64,000 bases of DNA from Bacteroidota bacterium (GCA_017860275.1 JAFNAQ010000006.1:59536-123535), one strand, 5' to 3'. Positions 54,196 through 63,814 are shown, counted from the stretch's first letter. Made by a program: numbers and translations. The notes: generated from the sequence alone by a model not told the origin.

Positions 54196-54904
54196 TGCAG
54201 AAAAAGTTTTACCAATTACATTAGATAGTATTCGTAATCAAAATTATAATAATATTGAGTATATTGTAGTTGACGGAGCTTCTAAGGATGGGACTTTAGA
54301 TGTGATTAAAAGTAATTTAGATATTATTACAAAGTGGATATCCGAACCAGATGATGGACTTTATTTTGCTATGAATAAGGGATTAAAGATAGCAACAGGT
54401 GATTATGTTTGGTTTTTAAATGCAGGTGATAGTATTAATGATAAGAATATTCTTAATTATCTTTTTGACAAGGAATCAACGTTAAGAGATGTTTATTATG
54501 GAGATACTTTAATAGTCGATGAAAATGGAAATAAATTAGGGAGGCGAAGACTTCAGCCACCCTCTGATTTAACGTGGAAGAGTTTTAGATGGGGTATGCT
54601 AGTTTGCCACCAATCAGTTTTGGTTAAAAGAACTTTAGCTCCAGAATTTAATACTAAATATAGAATAGCTGCTGATTATGAATGGGTACTTGAGTCTCTA
54701 AGAAGGGCTAGGTATATATTAGGTACAAGGCAAAATATTTCAGCATTCTTGCGAGGAGGTTTTTCTAGTAATAATTACCTTAAGGCAAATAAGGAAAGGT
54801 TTAAAATAATGACTAAATACTATGGCTATTTTCCAGCAGTATTCTATAATATTCTTATGCTTTTCCGTTTTTCATTTACTGTTATTCGCTTAGGTAGAAT
54901 TTAG
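54158..54904 (+). CDS. Glycosyltransferase family 2
   Basis: Cytosolic GT-A transferase of 248 residues. It begins MNPKISIITVTFNAEKVLPI, with DSIRNQNYNNIEYIVVDGASKDG, the acidic pocket in SEPDDGLYFAMNKG (about residue 64), and FLNAGDSINDK for the second acidic motif; the downstream part contains HQSVLVKRTLA. The ATG at 54158 lies inside the end of the preceding gene, and no better start exists for the domain. It closes the glycan cluster; a promoter follows for the fabG-like gene. Sugar donor and acceptor are unknown. Confidence 0.9.
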   Translation: MNPKISIITVTFNAEKVLPITLDSIRNQNYNNIEYIVVDGASKDGTLDVIKSNLDIITKWISEPDDGLYFAMNKGLKIATGDYVWFLNAGDSINDKNILNYLFDKESTLRDVYYGDTLIVDENGNKLGRRRLQPPSDLTWKSFRWGMLVCHQSVLVKRTLAPEFNTKYRIAADYEWVLESLRRARYILGTRQNISAFLRGGFSSNNYLKANKERFKIMTKYYGYFPAVFYNILMLFRFSFTVIRLGRI

Positions 54905-54911
54905 CTTCTAT

Positions 54912-54942
54912 TTTGGATAAATGAATTATTTATGTACTTTTG
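54912..54942 (+). promoter_or_regulatory. Predicted promoter for the SDR gene
   Basis: TTTG at 54912-54915 and TACTTTTG at 54935-54942 with 19 bp between fit the Bacteroidetes consensus. Leader of about 30 nt to ATG 54978. Confidence 0.65.
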
Positions 54943-54977
54943 CAACCTAAAATAATTATTTTTAAATATATTTGATT

Positions 54978-55724
54978 ATGAAATTACTTGAAGGCAAAGT
55001 TGCTATAATAACTGGCGCATCTCGTGGAATTGGAAAGGCAATTGCAATACGTTACGCCCAAGAAGGATGTAACGTGGCATTCACAGATGTACGACGTGAT
55101 GAAAACATGGAAAAAACTGAATCTGAATTGATAGCCTTAGGCGTTAAGGCTTTTGGATATGCTTCTAATGCTGCTTCTTTCGAAGAAAGTGCAAAACTAA
55201 TAGAAGAAGTTGCAAATGAATTTGGGAGAATAGATATATTAATAAATAATGCAGGTATAACACGTGATAATTTATTAATGAGGATGAGTGAACAAGATTG
55301 GGATTTGATTATGAATATAAATCTTAAATCCGTATTTAATCTAACTCATGCTTGCCAAAAGATAATGTTAAAGCAACGTTCAGGTTCAATTATTAATATG
55401 AGTTCTGTTGTTGGAGTAAGTGGTAACGCAGGACAATCGAATTATTCAGCAACAAAGGCAGGAATAATTGGTTTTACTAAATCAATTGCTCAAGAATTAG
55501 GATCTAGAAATATCCGTTGTAATGCAGTTGCACCAGGATTTATTGTCACAGAAATGACTGGTCAATTGCCAGAGGATGTTCGTAAAGCTTGGGAGCAAAA
55601 GATTCCTCTTCGTCGTGGAGGAAGTCCTGACGAAGTTGCAAAAGTATGTGTATTCTTAGGTTCAGACATGGCTAGTTATGTTAGTGGACAAGTCCTAAAC
55701 GTATGCGGAGCAATGAACTGCTAA
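54978..55724 (+). CDS. fabG: 3-oxoacyl-ACP reductase-like short-chain dehydrogenase
   Basis: NADPH-dependent reductase of fatty acid synthesis, SDR family, 248 residues from ATG 54978 (a TTG at 54972 adds two residues). Motifs: TGASRGIGKAIA (cofactor), NNAGITRDNLLMRM, the catalytic Ser in NMSSVVGVSGNAGQ and Tyr-x-x-x-Lys in YSATKAGIIGF, and the closing VAPGFIVTEMT and YVSGQVLNVCGAM. The fit to FabG is good, though acyl-chain and other SDR substrates cannot be excluded because genes for ACP or malonyl transfer are not adjacent. The PLP enzyme gene follows after 21 bp, probably as a pair. Confidence 0.88.
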   Translation: MKLLEGKVAIITGASRGIGKAIAIRYAQEGCNVAFTDVRRDENMEKTESELIALGVKAFGYASNAASFEESAKLIEEVANEFGRIDILINNAGITRDNLLMRMSEQDWDLIMNINLKSVFNLTHACQKIMLKQRSGSIINMSSVVGVSGNAGQSNYSATKAGIIGFTKSIAQELGSRNIRCNAVAPGFIVTEMTGQLPEDVRKAWEQKIPLRRGGSPDEVAKVCVFLGSDMASYVSGQVLNVCGAMNC

Positions 55725-55745
55725 TAAACAAAAAAACAAAAAAAC

Positions 55746-56948
55746 ATGAAAAAATTTGATCCAGCTATGGCTATTAATGCTGTTGCTGAAACTTCAACAG
55801 AAAGAGGAGTTAACCCTTCAATAAATGACTCTGCAACATTTTGTTTTCCTTATGGACAAACAATGACAGATACCTTCCATGGAGAAACAGAAGGATTTTT
55901 TTTATACTCAAGACATTGGAATCCTTCTAACCTTGCTCTTTCTAAGGCTTTAGCAGCAATGGAAGGTACAGAGGCTGCATGGGTTACCGCTTCTGGAATG
56001 GGCGCAATAACATGTGCTCTACTTCATTGTGCTAAGAAAGGTGATCATATTGTTGCTTCTACAACAGTATACGGCGGTACATATGCTTTTTTAAAAAACT
56101 ATGTTGGTCGTTTTGGAATAGATGTAACATTTGTAGATACTACTAATTTAGAGCAAGTAAAGGAAGCTTGCAAACCAAACACAACTGTTATTTACACAGA
56201 AACAATGTCTAATCCATTATTAAGAATTGCTAATGTTCCAGGACTAAGAAAAATTGCAGATTCATTAGGTGCAAAACTTATAATAGATAATACATTTACC
56301 CCAATGATATTTCCTGCTTATCATTTAGGTGCCCATATTGTTGTTTACTCAATGACAAAATTTATTAATGGTAAGAATGATTGCGTTGCAGGAGCAATAT
56401 GTGCAGACTCTGAATTTATCAACTCAATGATAGATGTAAATAACGGTACAGCAATGTTATTAGGACCAGTTCTTGATTCATTCCGTTCGACTTCAATTCT
56501 AAAGAATCTGTATACTCTACATATACGTATGCAACAACATAGCAAAAATGCAATGTATTTAGCTGAGAAATTTAACTCGATTGGAATTAAGGCTAACTAT
56601 CCTGGACTTGAAGATCATATTGATCATAAATTGATGAAGAGTCAAATGAATGAGAAATTTGGTTTTGGAGGAATGATTGCAATAGACCTTATCACAACAG
56701 AAAGAGCTAATCAATTTATGGAAATTATGCAAAATAAAGGTGTAGGCTATCTAGCAGTATCTTTAGGATATTTCCGTACTTTATTCTCTTGTTCAGGAAA
56801 ATCTACTTCATCAGAACTTCCTGAAGATGTGCAAAAGGAGATGGGAATGAGTGAAGGCTTAGTTCGTTATTCAGTTGGTTTAGATAATGATATTGAATAC
56901 ACATTTGAACAAATAAAAGATGCTTTGAAAGAAGTTGACTTTATATAG
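55746..56948 (+). CDS. Cys/Met-metabolism PLP-dependent enzyme, methionine gamma-lyase-like
   Basis: Cytosolic PLP enzyme of 400 residues in the gamma-subfamily (cystathionine/methionine/homocysteine enzymes). The PLP-binding lysine is in VYSMTKFINGKNDC (about residue 206), the cofactor loop is TASGMGAITCALL (about 78), and LSNPLLRI-like TMSNPLLRIANVPGLRKIA (about 157) and the C-terminal FRTLFSCSGKSTSS (about 340) carboxylate-binding arm are visible. Among the family, the sequence FLYSRHWNPSNLALSKAL resembles methionine gamma-lyase and related enzymes, but true reaction (lyase or transferase) is not decided by sequence. It follows the fabG-like gene by 21 bp. A terminator-type hairpin lies 57 bp past the stop. 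Confidence 0.83.
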   Translation: MKKFDPAMAINAVAETSTERGVNPSINDSATFCFPYGQTMTDTFHGETEGFFLYSRHWNPSNLALSKALAAMEGTEAAWVTASGMGAITCALLHCAKKGDHIVASTTVYGGTYAFLKNYVGRFGIDVTFVDTTNLEQVKEACKPNTTVIYTETMSNPLLRIANVPGLRKIADSLGAKLIIDNTFTPMIFPAYHLGAHIVVYSMTKFINGKNDCVAGAICADSEFINSMIDVNNGTAMLLGPVLDSFRSTSILKNLYTLHIRMQQHSKNAMYLAEKFNSIGIKANYPGLEDHIDHKLMKSQMNEKFGFGGMIAIDLITTERANQFMEIMQNKGVGYLAVSLGYFRTLFSCSGKSTSSELPEDVQKEMGMSEGLVRYSVGLDNDIEYTFEQIKDALKEVDFI

Positions 56949-56990
56949 TTAATACAAAAGCCACATAATAATGATTTCTAATAATTTCGG

Positions 56991-56998
56991 TAATTTTG
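56991..56998 (+). promoter_or_regulatory. Predicted -7 element for the BadF/BadG kinase gene
   Basis: TAATTTTG matches TAnnTTTG, 64 bp before ATG 57062. A message from it would begin at the base of the hairpin at 57005. Confidence 0.5.
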
Positions 56999-57004
56999 TG
57001 GTTG

Positions 57005-57047
57005 AAAATATCCTTATCCAAAAATTGGATAGGGATATTTTTTATTT
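57005..57047 (+). terminator. Strong stem-loop between a promoter and the kinase start codon
   Basis: Arms 57005-57021 and 57025-57041 form a 17-bp stem (one G-T pair, core ATATCC..CCAA, loop of three As) and are followed by TTATTTT. It can terminate the upstream operon, but it also lies within the leader of the kinase gene, so it may attenuate it. Confidence 0.8.
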
Positions 57048-57061
57048 TAACAATTTACATT

Positions 57062-57907
57062 ATGTTATTAATAGCTGATAGTGGATCAACAAAAACAGAT
57101 TGGTGTTTAGTTGATAAAGAAAATAGAAGAAAGAATTTTTCTTCATCAGGAATGAATCCATATAATACTTCTGAAGAATCAATGAGACAAGAAATAGAAT
57201 CTGTTGTATGTTCAAATATTGATCCAAATATTGTAACTCAGATTGTTTTTTATGGAGCTGGTTGTAGTAGCGACGATAAAAAGAGATCTATGAAGCAAAT
57301 TTTATCTACATATTTTGTTAATGCAAAAATAGAAATAAATCATGATTTACTTGGTGCAGCAAGGGCTTTATGTGGTAACCAAAAGGGAATTTGTGCTATT
57401 TTAGGGACAGGGTCTAATTCTTGTTTATATGATGGTATTGACATAATTGAAAATATTCCAGCTTTGGGATATGTTTTATGCGATGAAGGGGCAGGGACAA
57501 ATATTGGAAAGATAGTCCTTAGAGATTATTTAAGGAATTTATTGCCAATTGATTTAAGTGAAAAATTTTCAATTCAATATCCTGGCGAAGAATCTGACTT
57601 TTTGAATAGATTATATAAGGGGTCTGTGCCAAATTATTATCTTGCTTCTTTTGCTAAATTTGCCATTGAAAATAAAGAACATGAATATATAAAAAAAATA
57701 ATTACTAATTCGTTTGCTTCATTCTTTGATAATCAAATAGTTTTGTATTCAGAATATAAAACAATGAAAATAAATGTAATTGGAAGTATTGGATATTTGT
57801 GTCGAGATATATTTTGCGAAGTTGCTAAAAATTATGGGATGAAGGTTGGGAAAATTATCAAGGCACCATTGACAGATTTAGTATATTTCCATACAAATTT
57901 AATATAA
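57062..57907 (+). CDS. BadF/BadG/BcrA/BcrD-type ATPase (N-acetylglucosamine kinase-like)
   Basis: Actin-fold kinase of 281 residues, a family with N-acetylglucosamine/glucosamine kinases and other sugar kinases in bacteria. The start is ATG 57062 (MLLIADSGSTKTDW, phosphate-1 loop), rather than a TTG at 56996 that overlaps the promoter and hairpin. Other motifs: FYGAGCSSDDKKR, the DLLGAARALCGNQKGICAILGTGSNSCLY adenosine-binding region (about 110) and DEGAGTNIGKIVLRDYLR. It probably phosphorylates an amino sugar recycled from peptidoglycan, which is inference. It is followed by purA after 92 bp. Confidence 0.87.
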   Translation: MLLIADSGSTKTDWCLVDKENRRKNFSSSGMNPYNTSEESMRQEIESVVCSNIDPNIVTQIVFYGAGCSSDDKKRSMKQILSTYFVNAKIEINHDLLGAARALCGNQKGICAILGTGSNSCLYDGIDIIENIPALGYVLCDEGAGTNIGKIVLRDYLRNLLPIDLSEKFSIQYPGEESDFLNRLYKGSVPNYYLASFAKFAIENKEHEYIKKIITNSFASFFDNQIVLYSEYKTMKINVIGSIGYLCRDIFCEVAKNYGMKVGKIIKAPLTDLVYFHTNLI

Positions 57908-57999
57908 AGTGTATTGGATTGAAAAATTATTTGTAAATTCGCAGTTAGTTTGTGTATTAAACACAATTTACTAATAAATAAAAGATTTTTTATTGAACT

Positions 58000-59301
58000 A
58001 TGAATAAGATAGATGTACTTTTAGGATTACAATGGGGGGATGAAGGCAAAGGCAAAATAGTTGACGTTCTTACTCCAAGATATGATATTATTGCTAGATT
58101 TCAAGGAGGGCCAAATGCTGGTCATACTTTAGAATTTAATGGAATAAAACACGTTTTACATATTATACCTTCAGGCATTTTTCATAAAGAGAAACAAAAT
58201 GTAATAGGTAATGGAGTATTAATTGAACCATATATTTTCGAAAAAGAAATATTAGCATTAAGAGAAAAAGGTGTTGATGTAAAAGAAAATCTTTTTGTTT
58301 CTAAAAAAGCTCATTTAATTCTACCTTCACATAGGATGTTGGATGCTGCAAACGAAACCTACAAGGGAGTTTCAAAGATAGGTTCAACATTAAAGGGAAT
58401 TGGACCTACATATACAGATAAAATTGCAAGATTAGGTTTAAGAGTTGGTGATGTAAATTCAAAGGATTGGAGTAAAAAGTATATAGCACTTAAAGACTCT
58501 CATTTAAGATTGTTAAATTCATTGGGCTTTACTTATAATTCATTTCAAATAGATGGATTAAATTTTGATGACTATGAGAGAAAATGGCTAAGAGCTTTGG
58601 ACACTTTAGCTAAGATAAACCTTATAGATAGTGAGTATTTTTTAAATGAAGCATTAAAAGATGGTAAAAAAATCTTAGCTGAAGGAGCGCAAGGTTCTAT
58701 GCTTGATATTGATTTTGGATCATATCCTTTTGTTACATCTTCTAATACTATAACAGCAGGAGTTTGCTCAGGTCTAGGAGTTTCTCCATCTAAGATAGGT
58801 AATGTGTTTGGAGTATGTAAAGCATATTGCACAAGGGTAGGAAGCGGACCATTTCCAACTGAATTATTTGATAAAGATGGAGATAAAATGCGTGATGTTG
58901 GTAGAGAATTTGGATCTACAACAGGAAGACCTAGAAGATGTGGTTGGATGGATATTCCGGCACTAAATTACGCCTGTATGTTAAATGGTGTTACTCATTT
59001 AATCCTAATGAAAATCGATGTTTTGAACGCATTTAAAGAGATAAAAATGTGTTTGAATTATAGTATAGATGGTGTTGAAACTAATAAAATACCATATGAC
59101 TTAAATTCAGTTGAAATAAGTCCAGTACTCAAGAATTATGAGGGATGGAAGAAAAATTTAGAAGGAATTGATACTTATGACAAATTACCATCACAAGTAA
59201 AATTGTATATTGATACGATCGAAGAAATAACAGGAGTTCCAGTTGCTTTTATTTCAACAAGCCCAGATAGAAAAGATACAATATGTAAGATTCAAATATA
59301 A
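58000..59301 (+). CDS. purA: Adenylosuccinate synthetase
   Basis: Converts IMP and aspartate to adenylosuccinate with GTP in AMP synthesis. The 433-residue protein begins MNKIDVLLGLQWGDEGKGKIVD, containing the P-loop-like GDEGKGK with catalytic Asp. Other conserved parts are GGPNAGHT (His general acid), GPTYTDKIARLGLRVGD, EGAQGSMLDIDFGSYPFVTSS, VGSGPFPTEL and RKDT near the end (SPDRKDT). The ATG at 58000 is preceded by a near-match TTAGTTTG (57945-57952, 7 of 8). It is followed by a secreted PepSY-like gene after 19 bp. Confidence 0.97.
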   Translation: MNKIDVLLGLQWGDEGKGKIVDVLTPRYDIIARFQGGPNAGHTLEFNGIKHVLHIIPSGIFHKEKQNVIGNGVLIEPYIFEKEILALREKGVDVKENLFVSKKAHLILPSHRMLDAANETYKGVSKIGSTLKGIGPTYTDKIARLGLRVGDVNSKDWSKKYIALKDSHLRLLNSLGFTYNSFQIDGLNFDDYERKWLRALDTLAKINLIDSEYFLNEALKDGKKILAEGAQGSMLDIDFGSYPFVTSSNTITAGVCSGLGVSPSKIGNVFGVCKAYCTRVGSGPFPTELFDKDGDKMRDVGREFGSTTGRPRRCGWMDIPALNYACMLNGVTHLILMKIDVLNAFKEIKMCLNYSIDGVETNKIPYDLNSVEISPVLKNYEGWKKNLEGIDTYDKLPSQVKLYIDTIEEITGVPVAFISTSPDRKDTICKIQI

Positions 59302-59320
59302 ACATAATCAATATAGTAAA

Positions 59321-60406
59321 ATGAAAAAGTTGTTTTTAGTAATATTGTTATTATCTGCTGTATTTACATTACAAGCTCAAAAGTTGAGAAATTCAGATGT
59401 TCCTCAAGAAGTAAGATTAGGTCTTGAAAATACATATACTGATTACAAGCTTCAAGGATGGTTTTTTGAAACAGGTCAGTATGTTGCAGAAATTAGTATT
59501 GATAATCAAATAGGCAGAGCTTTTTTTACTGCTACAGGTAATTGGCAATTTACAATATTTAATATTGCAGAACAAGAATTACCTACCTTAGTGGCTAATT
59601 ATTTTATTAATAACTATCCTGGTTATAGAATAAAAAAATCAGAATATGTAGAGGATTTTGGAGGGGATAACTATTATCGTTTAATAATTGCAATGAAGGG
59701 TCTCGGTCAAACAGAGTATGAAATGATTTTTGACCCAAGAGGTAAAATGATAAAAACAAATGCTCCTGATCCAGATTTTGTAAAAAAAGATTACATAGCA
59801 AGATTAAATCCAGAGGATATAGAACGTCAGCAAAAGAAAATGGCTGATCGTACAGCCTTACCAGGTGAAGGGATTAAAATAGTGGCTGCAAATGATGATA
59901 AAGAATCAGAGAATTCGTCAAAGAAAGATAAAAAGGTAGATATTGAAACTCCTGAAGCTATTGAAAAAGTAAAAATACCTGAAATTATTACAAAAGCTTT
60001 TGATAAAAAATACCCAAGAATCCCTGTCGATGAATGGAAATCTGAGGATACTTGTTTTAGAGCATTCTTCTCTAATCGTCAAGGAACTCCACTTGAAGCT
60101 CTATTTATGCCTGATGGTAGTGTAGTATCTGTTACATCGGAAGTAGATCCTACTCGTTACCCTCGTTTAATTGTGAAAGATTTAGAAGAAAGATATCCAA
60201 ATGCTCAAATAGATAAGGTAAATAAGATTGATTTCGATGCGAAATACAAAAGGAGCATCACTGATAGAAAACTTGAACAATACTTTTATGTTGAGCTATC
60301 AGAAAAGATTAAAGGAAGAAAAGAAAGTAAAGTCATTAAATTGACTTATGATAAATCATTTAAATATCAAGGTCTAGCTGGTAGTGGTGATGACTATGAG
60401 GATTAA
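59321..60406 (+). CDS. Secreted PepSY-like domain protein
   Basis: Exported protein of 361 residues. The start is ATG 59321 giving the signal peptide MKKLFLVILLLSAVFTLQAQ; the longer frame begins inside purA. Two PepSY-like (DUF2874-type) regions are visible, at about 20-150 and 230-350: the first with LQGWFFETGQYVAEI and IFDPRGKMIKTN, the second with CFRAFFSNRQGTPLEALFMPDGSVVS. A basic linker rich in Lys, Glu and Asp lies between. The function in Bacteroidetes is unknown; such domains may bind proteins or inhibit peptidases in the periplasm. It precedes the OstA-like gene by 8 bp, so both are probably transcribed with purA. Confidence 0.8.
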   Translation: MKKLFLVILLLSAVFTLQAQKLRNSDVPQEVRLGLENTYTDYKLQGWFFETGQYVAEISIDNQIGRAFFTATGNWQFTIFNIAEQELPTLVANYFINNYPGYRIKKSEYVEDFGGDNYYRLIIAMKGLGQTEYEMIFDPRGKMIKTNAPDPDFVKKDYIARLNPEDIERQQKKMADRTALPGEGIKIVAANDDKESENSSKKDKKVDIETPEAIEKVKIPEIITKAFDKKYPRIPVDEWKSEDTCFRAFFSNRQGTPLEALFMPDGSVVSVTSEVDPTRYPRLIVKDLEERYPNAQIDKVNKIDFDAKYKRSITDRKLEQYFYVELSEKIKGRKESKVIKLTYDKSFKYQGLAGSGDDYED

Positions 60407-60414
60407 TCAACTAA

Positions 60415-61944
60415 ATGAAAATAAATATTTTATTTCTCTTATTTATTAGTATTACATCTTTTTCTTACTCACAAGCCTCTAAAAAAATAAACTATAAAGC
60501 AAATTGGAGTGAAACTCGACCTTCTTACCCTGATGAAATAATTATGGTGGAGAAGGTCGAGTTTGAGCATGAAGGAATGAGGATGTATTGCGATTCAGCG
60601 ATTTTCAATGAAAAAGAAAATCGCTTTAATGCTTTTGGTAATATTCATATTGTTCAAAAAGATACCCTACATATCTGGGGAGACGAATTGTATTATGAAG
60701 GTCAAACAAAAACTGCGGAAATGTTTGGTGAGAGGATTGTGATGAAGGATAAGCAAATGACAATGCATACCACATACCTAATATTAGAAAGAGAACAAAA
60801 TACAATAAAATATACACGTTGGGCAGATATTTTCGATGAAAAATCAAAACTAAGGAGTCAAAAGGCTACATACAATATGTCCACAAAAGATATTCTTTTC
60901 AATTCCAATGTAGAAATTACATCCGATAGCACTAAAGTATATTCGGATACGATGAATTACAATACTAAAACAAATATTTCAACTTTTTTTGGACCTACAA
61001 ATATTATAACTAATGATAGTACATTTATTTATACTGAGTTAGGTTGGTACAATACAAAAACAGAAGAATCAATGTCGGTAAAGCAATCTCAAATGATTAA
61101 TAAAGAGAGATTATTACAAGCCGATACTTTATTTTATAATTCTCAAACAAAGATAGGTGAAGGAATAAGTAATATTTATATTGAGGATACAACAAAGAAA
61201 CTTGTTGTAACTGGGAATAAAGCCTATATTAACAACAAGGACAGTTTGTCATATACATTTATTACTAATATGGCAATGGTTAAACAGGTAGATTCTAAGG
61301 ATACATTATATCTCCATTCTGATACAATATGGCTTGATCATGATACATCAATGAATATCAAATTCATCAAGGCTTATTATCATGCAAAATTTTTCAGAAA
61401 TGATATACAAGGAGCAGCAGAGTATATTAAATATTCATTGGAGGATTCAATATTATTAATGACGAACAATCCTGTATTTTGGAATGAACAGAATCAGATT
61501 ACTGCAGACACAATATTAATGAATATAGGTAAGAATAATATATATGGTTTTCAAACTTATTATAACTCATTAGTTGTTCAGAACTCCGATACATTGACTG
61601 AATATAGATTTAATCAAATTGGAGGGAAGAGAATGGTAGGTTATTTTGAAAATAATAAGCTTTACTTAGTAAATGTATTTGGAAATGCACAAAGCATATA
61701 CTATATTTGGGAAGAAAACAAGGATACAACTTCAAGTCTAATGGGTGTGAATATTGGTAGTGGTTCAGAGATGAAAGTATATATTGACGATAAAAAGATT
61801 AAGAAAATAACGACAATTACAAGTCCAGTTTTTTATACTGATGACGAGGAGAAGATAATTGCAGAAGAAAAGACACTAAAAGGATTTATGTGGATGAAAA
61901 AGGATCGTCCGAAGACGCCATTGGATATATTTATTGAAAGATGA
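60415..61944 (+). CDS. OstA-like periplasmic protein
   Basis: Exported beta-rich protein of 509 residues, signal peptide MKINILFLLFISITSFSYSQ. The mature part has repeated short strands with Asp/Thr turns (about 40-480), as in the OstA/LptA fold that carries lipopolysaccharide across the periplasm: FEHEGMRMYCDSAIFNEKENRF, IVQKDTLHIWGDELYY, ADTLFYNSQTKIGEG. Whether it transports LPS is inferred, but Bacteroidetes use such proteins in lipid transport to the outer membrane. It is preceded by the PepSY gene by 8 bp and followed by grpE, 56 bp away from ATG 62001. Confidence 0.8.
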   Translation: MKINILFLLFISITSFSYSQASKKINYKANWSETRPSYPDEIIMVEKVEFEHEGMRMYCDSAIFNEKENRFNAFGNIHIVQKDTLHIWGDELYYEGQTKTAEMFGERIVMKDKQMTMHTTYLILEREQNTIKYTRWADIFDEKSKLRSQKATYNMSTKDILFNSNVEITSDSTKVYSDTMNYNTKTNISTFFGPTNIITNDSTFIYTELGWYNTKTEESMSVKQSQMINKERLLQADTLFYNSQTKIGEGISNIYIEDTTKKLVVTGNKAYINNKDSLSYTFITNMAMVKQVDSKDTLYLHSDTIWLDHDTSMNIKFIKAYYHAKFFRNDIQGAAEYIKYSLEDSILLMTNNPVFWNEQNQITADTILMNIGKNNIYGFQTYYNSLVVQNSDTLTEYRFNQIGGKRMVGYFENNKLYLVNVFGNAQSIYYIWEENKDTTSSLMGVNIGSGSEMKVYIDDKKIKKITTITSPVFYTDDEEKIIAEEKTLKGFMWMKKDRPKTPLDIFIER

Positions 61945-62000
61945 CAATATGTCATCAATATATTATAAGGAATAAAAATTGAACAAGAGGATTGATAAAA

Positions 62001-62579
62001 ATGTTTAAACGTAAAAAAATGAGCAAGGATAATTTAGAAAATCAAGAATTGACAAACCACGAAGATAATAAGGAAAACAACGAACAAATAAAATCCGAAG
62101 ACGAAGGAGCTAATGAAGAAAAAATTAGTGAAACAGAGGAGATAGGGAAGAAGTTAGTAGAAATAAACGACAAATATCTAAGACTATATTCCGATTTTGA
62201 AAACTATCGCAAACGTACATCTAAAGAGAAAATAGATATGATTAAGTTTGCGGCTGAAGATACAATTAAAGACCTACTACCAGTTGTTGATGACTACGAA
62301 AGAGCTTTGGAGGATATAGAAAAACAAGACAATATCCCTGCTACTTCAAAAGAAGGTTTACAACTTGTGTATACAAAATTAATCAATATACTAACTCAAA
62401 AGGGAGTAAAACCTATAGATGCAAAAGGGCAAAAGTTTGATGAAAGTAAACATGAAGCAATAACTCAATTCCCAGCATCATCGGAAGAAGAAAAGGGAAT
62501 AGTAATTGAAGAAGTAATCAAAGGTTACTATATGTATGAGAAGGTCATTAGATTTTCAAAGGTTGTAGTAGCAATATAA
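62001..62579 (+). CDS. grpE: Nucleotide exchange factor GrpE
   Basis: Co-chaperone that releases ADP from DnaK. The 192-residue protein starts at ATG 62001 (MFKRKKMSKDNL) with a TTG three codons earlier as the longer alternative; an inner ATG at 62019 is also possible. The N-terminal region (about 15-60) is acidic and helical, consistent with the long coiled coil. The conserved core includes LRLYSDFENYRKRTSKEK, IKDLLPVVDDYERAL and the C-terminal DESKHEAITQFPA and VIKGYYMYEKVIRFSKVVVA. dnaJ follows after 16 bp; dnaK is not in the window. Regulatory sites such as CIRCE were not seen. Confidence 0.95.
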   Translation: MFKRKKMSKDNLENQELTNHEDNKENNEQIKSEDEGANEEKISETEEIGKKLVEINDKYLRLYSDFENYRKRTSKEKIDMIKFAAEDTIKDLLPVVDDYERALEDIEKQDNIPATSKEGLQLVYTKLINILTQKGVKPIDAKGQKFDESKHEAITQFPASSEEEKGIVIEEVIKGYYMYEKVIRFSKVVVAI

Positions 62580-62595
62580 TAGATAAACATTTATA

Positions 62596-63756
62596 ATGGC
62601 AACAAAAAGGGATTATTACGAAATACTTGGTGTAAGTAAATCTGCCTCTGATGAAGAGTTGAAAAAAGCCTATCGTAAACTAGCATTGAAGTTTCATCCA
62701 GATAGAAATCCAGATGATAAGGAAGCTGAGGAAAAGTTTAAGGAGGCAGCAGAGGCTTACGAAGTATTATCAAACAAAGATAAGAGAGCAAGATACGATC
62801 AATTTGGTCATGCAGGAGTAGATGGTCAACCGGGATTTGGTGGTGGAAATATGAATATGGATGACATATTCAGTATGTTTGGAGATATATTTGGAGGTGG
62901 AGGCTTCGGAGGTTTTAGTGGTTTCGGCGGAGGCGGTTCACGTTCAAGAGGAGGAAAAAGAGTAAACAAAGGTAGTTCTTTAAGAATAAAAGTAAAGCTA
63001 ACTCTTGAAGATATAGAAAAAGGTGTTGAGAAGAAAATAAAAGTAAACAAATTCGTTACCTGTAATTCTTGCCATGGTTCTGGTGCAAAGTCAGGATCGG
63101 ACATGATTAATTGTACTCAATGTCATGGTTCAGGATATATTACCCAAGTTCAAAGAACAATATTAGGTAATATGCAAACACAATCCGTGTGTCCAAGTTG
63201 CCAAGGAGAAGGGAAAATAATAAAGGATAAATGTCCAACATGTCATGGTGAGGGAATTGTAAAGGCTGAGGAGGTATTGACAATAAATATACCAGCAGGG
63301 GTTTCTGATGGAATGCAATTATCTTTCTCAGGAAAGGGAAATGCAGGAGTTAGAAATGGAATCAATGGTGATTTAATTGTATCCATCGAAGAACTTCCAC
63401 ACGAACATTTCGAAAGAGACGGAAACAATATATGTCATCAAACCTATATCACAGTAACCGATGCAATCATTGGTACAACAATCGAGGTTCCAACACTAGG
63501 AGGGCAGGCTAAGTTTAAGATTGAGCAAGGAATGTCCTCAGGAAAGGTTTATCGTTTAAGAGGAAAGGGACTTCCAGATGTAAACGGTTATGGTAGAGGA
63601 GACCTATTAGTAAGAGTAGATGTTTGGATTCCAAAAGAATATACAAAAGAAGAAAAGAAGATTTTGGAAGGATTAAAAGATTCTCCAAACTTCAAACCAA
63701 ACCCATCAGCAAAAGACAGAAGTTTCTTTGAGAAAATGAAGAATATGTTCTCATAA
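62596..63756 (+). CDS. dnaJ: Chaperone protein DnaJ
   Basis: DnaK co-chaperone of 386 residues. The J domain (1-70) contains the HPD motif in [10 protein letters not shown]; a Gly/Phe-rich linker (about 70-120, with [17 protein letters not shown]) follows; then four CxxCxGxG zinc modules ([32 protein letters not shown], about 150-210) and the C-terminal peptide-binding region ending [10 protein letters not shown]. All canonical elements are present, so it is a full type I DnaJ. It pairs with grpE 16 bp upstream and ends at a strong terminator. Confidence 0.97.
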   Translation: MATKRDYYEILGVSKSASDEELKKAYRKLALKFHPDRNPDDKEAEEKFKEAAEAYEVLSNKDKRARYDQFGHAGVDGQPGFGGGNMNMDDIFSMFGDIFGGGGFGGFSGFGGGGSRSRGGKRVNKGSSLRIKVKLTLEDIEKGVEKKIKVNKFVTCNSCHGSGAKSGSDMINCTQCHGSGYITQVQRTILGNMQTQSVCPSCQGEGKIIKDKCPTCHGEGIVKAEEVLTINIPAGVSDGMQLSFSGKGNAGVRNGINGDLIVSIEELPHEHFERDGNNICHQTYITVTDAIIGTTIEVPTLGGQAKFKIEQGMSSGKVYRLRGKGLPDVNGYGRGDLLVRVDVWIPKEYTKEEKKILEGLKDSPNFKPNPSAKDRSFFEKMKNMFS

Positions 63757-63785
63757 GTAAAAGGGAATAAATATAAAAAATAATT

Positions 63786-63814
63786 AACCTCGCAAACCAT
63801 TGCGAGGTTTTTTT
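63786..63814. terminator. Rho-independent terminator of grpE-dnaJ
   Basis: A 10-bp perfect stem (AACCTCGCAA 63786-63795 with TTGCGAGGTT 63800-63809, loop ACCA) runs into seven Ts. It lies between convergent genes and is AT-flanked on both sides. Confidence 0.9.
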
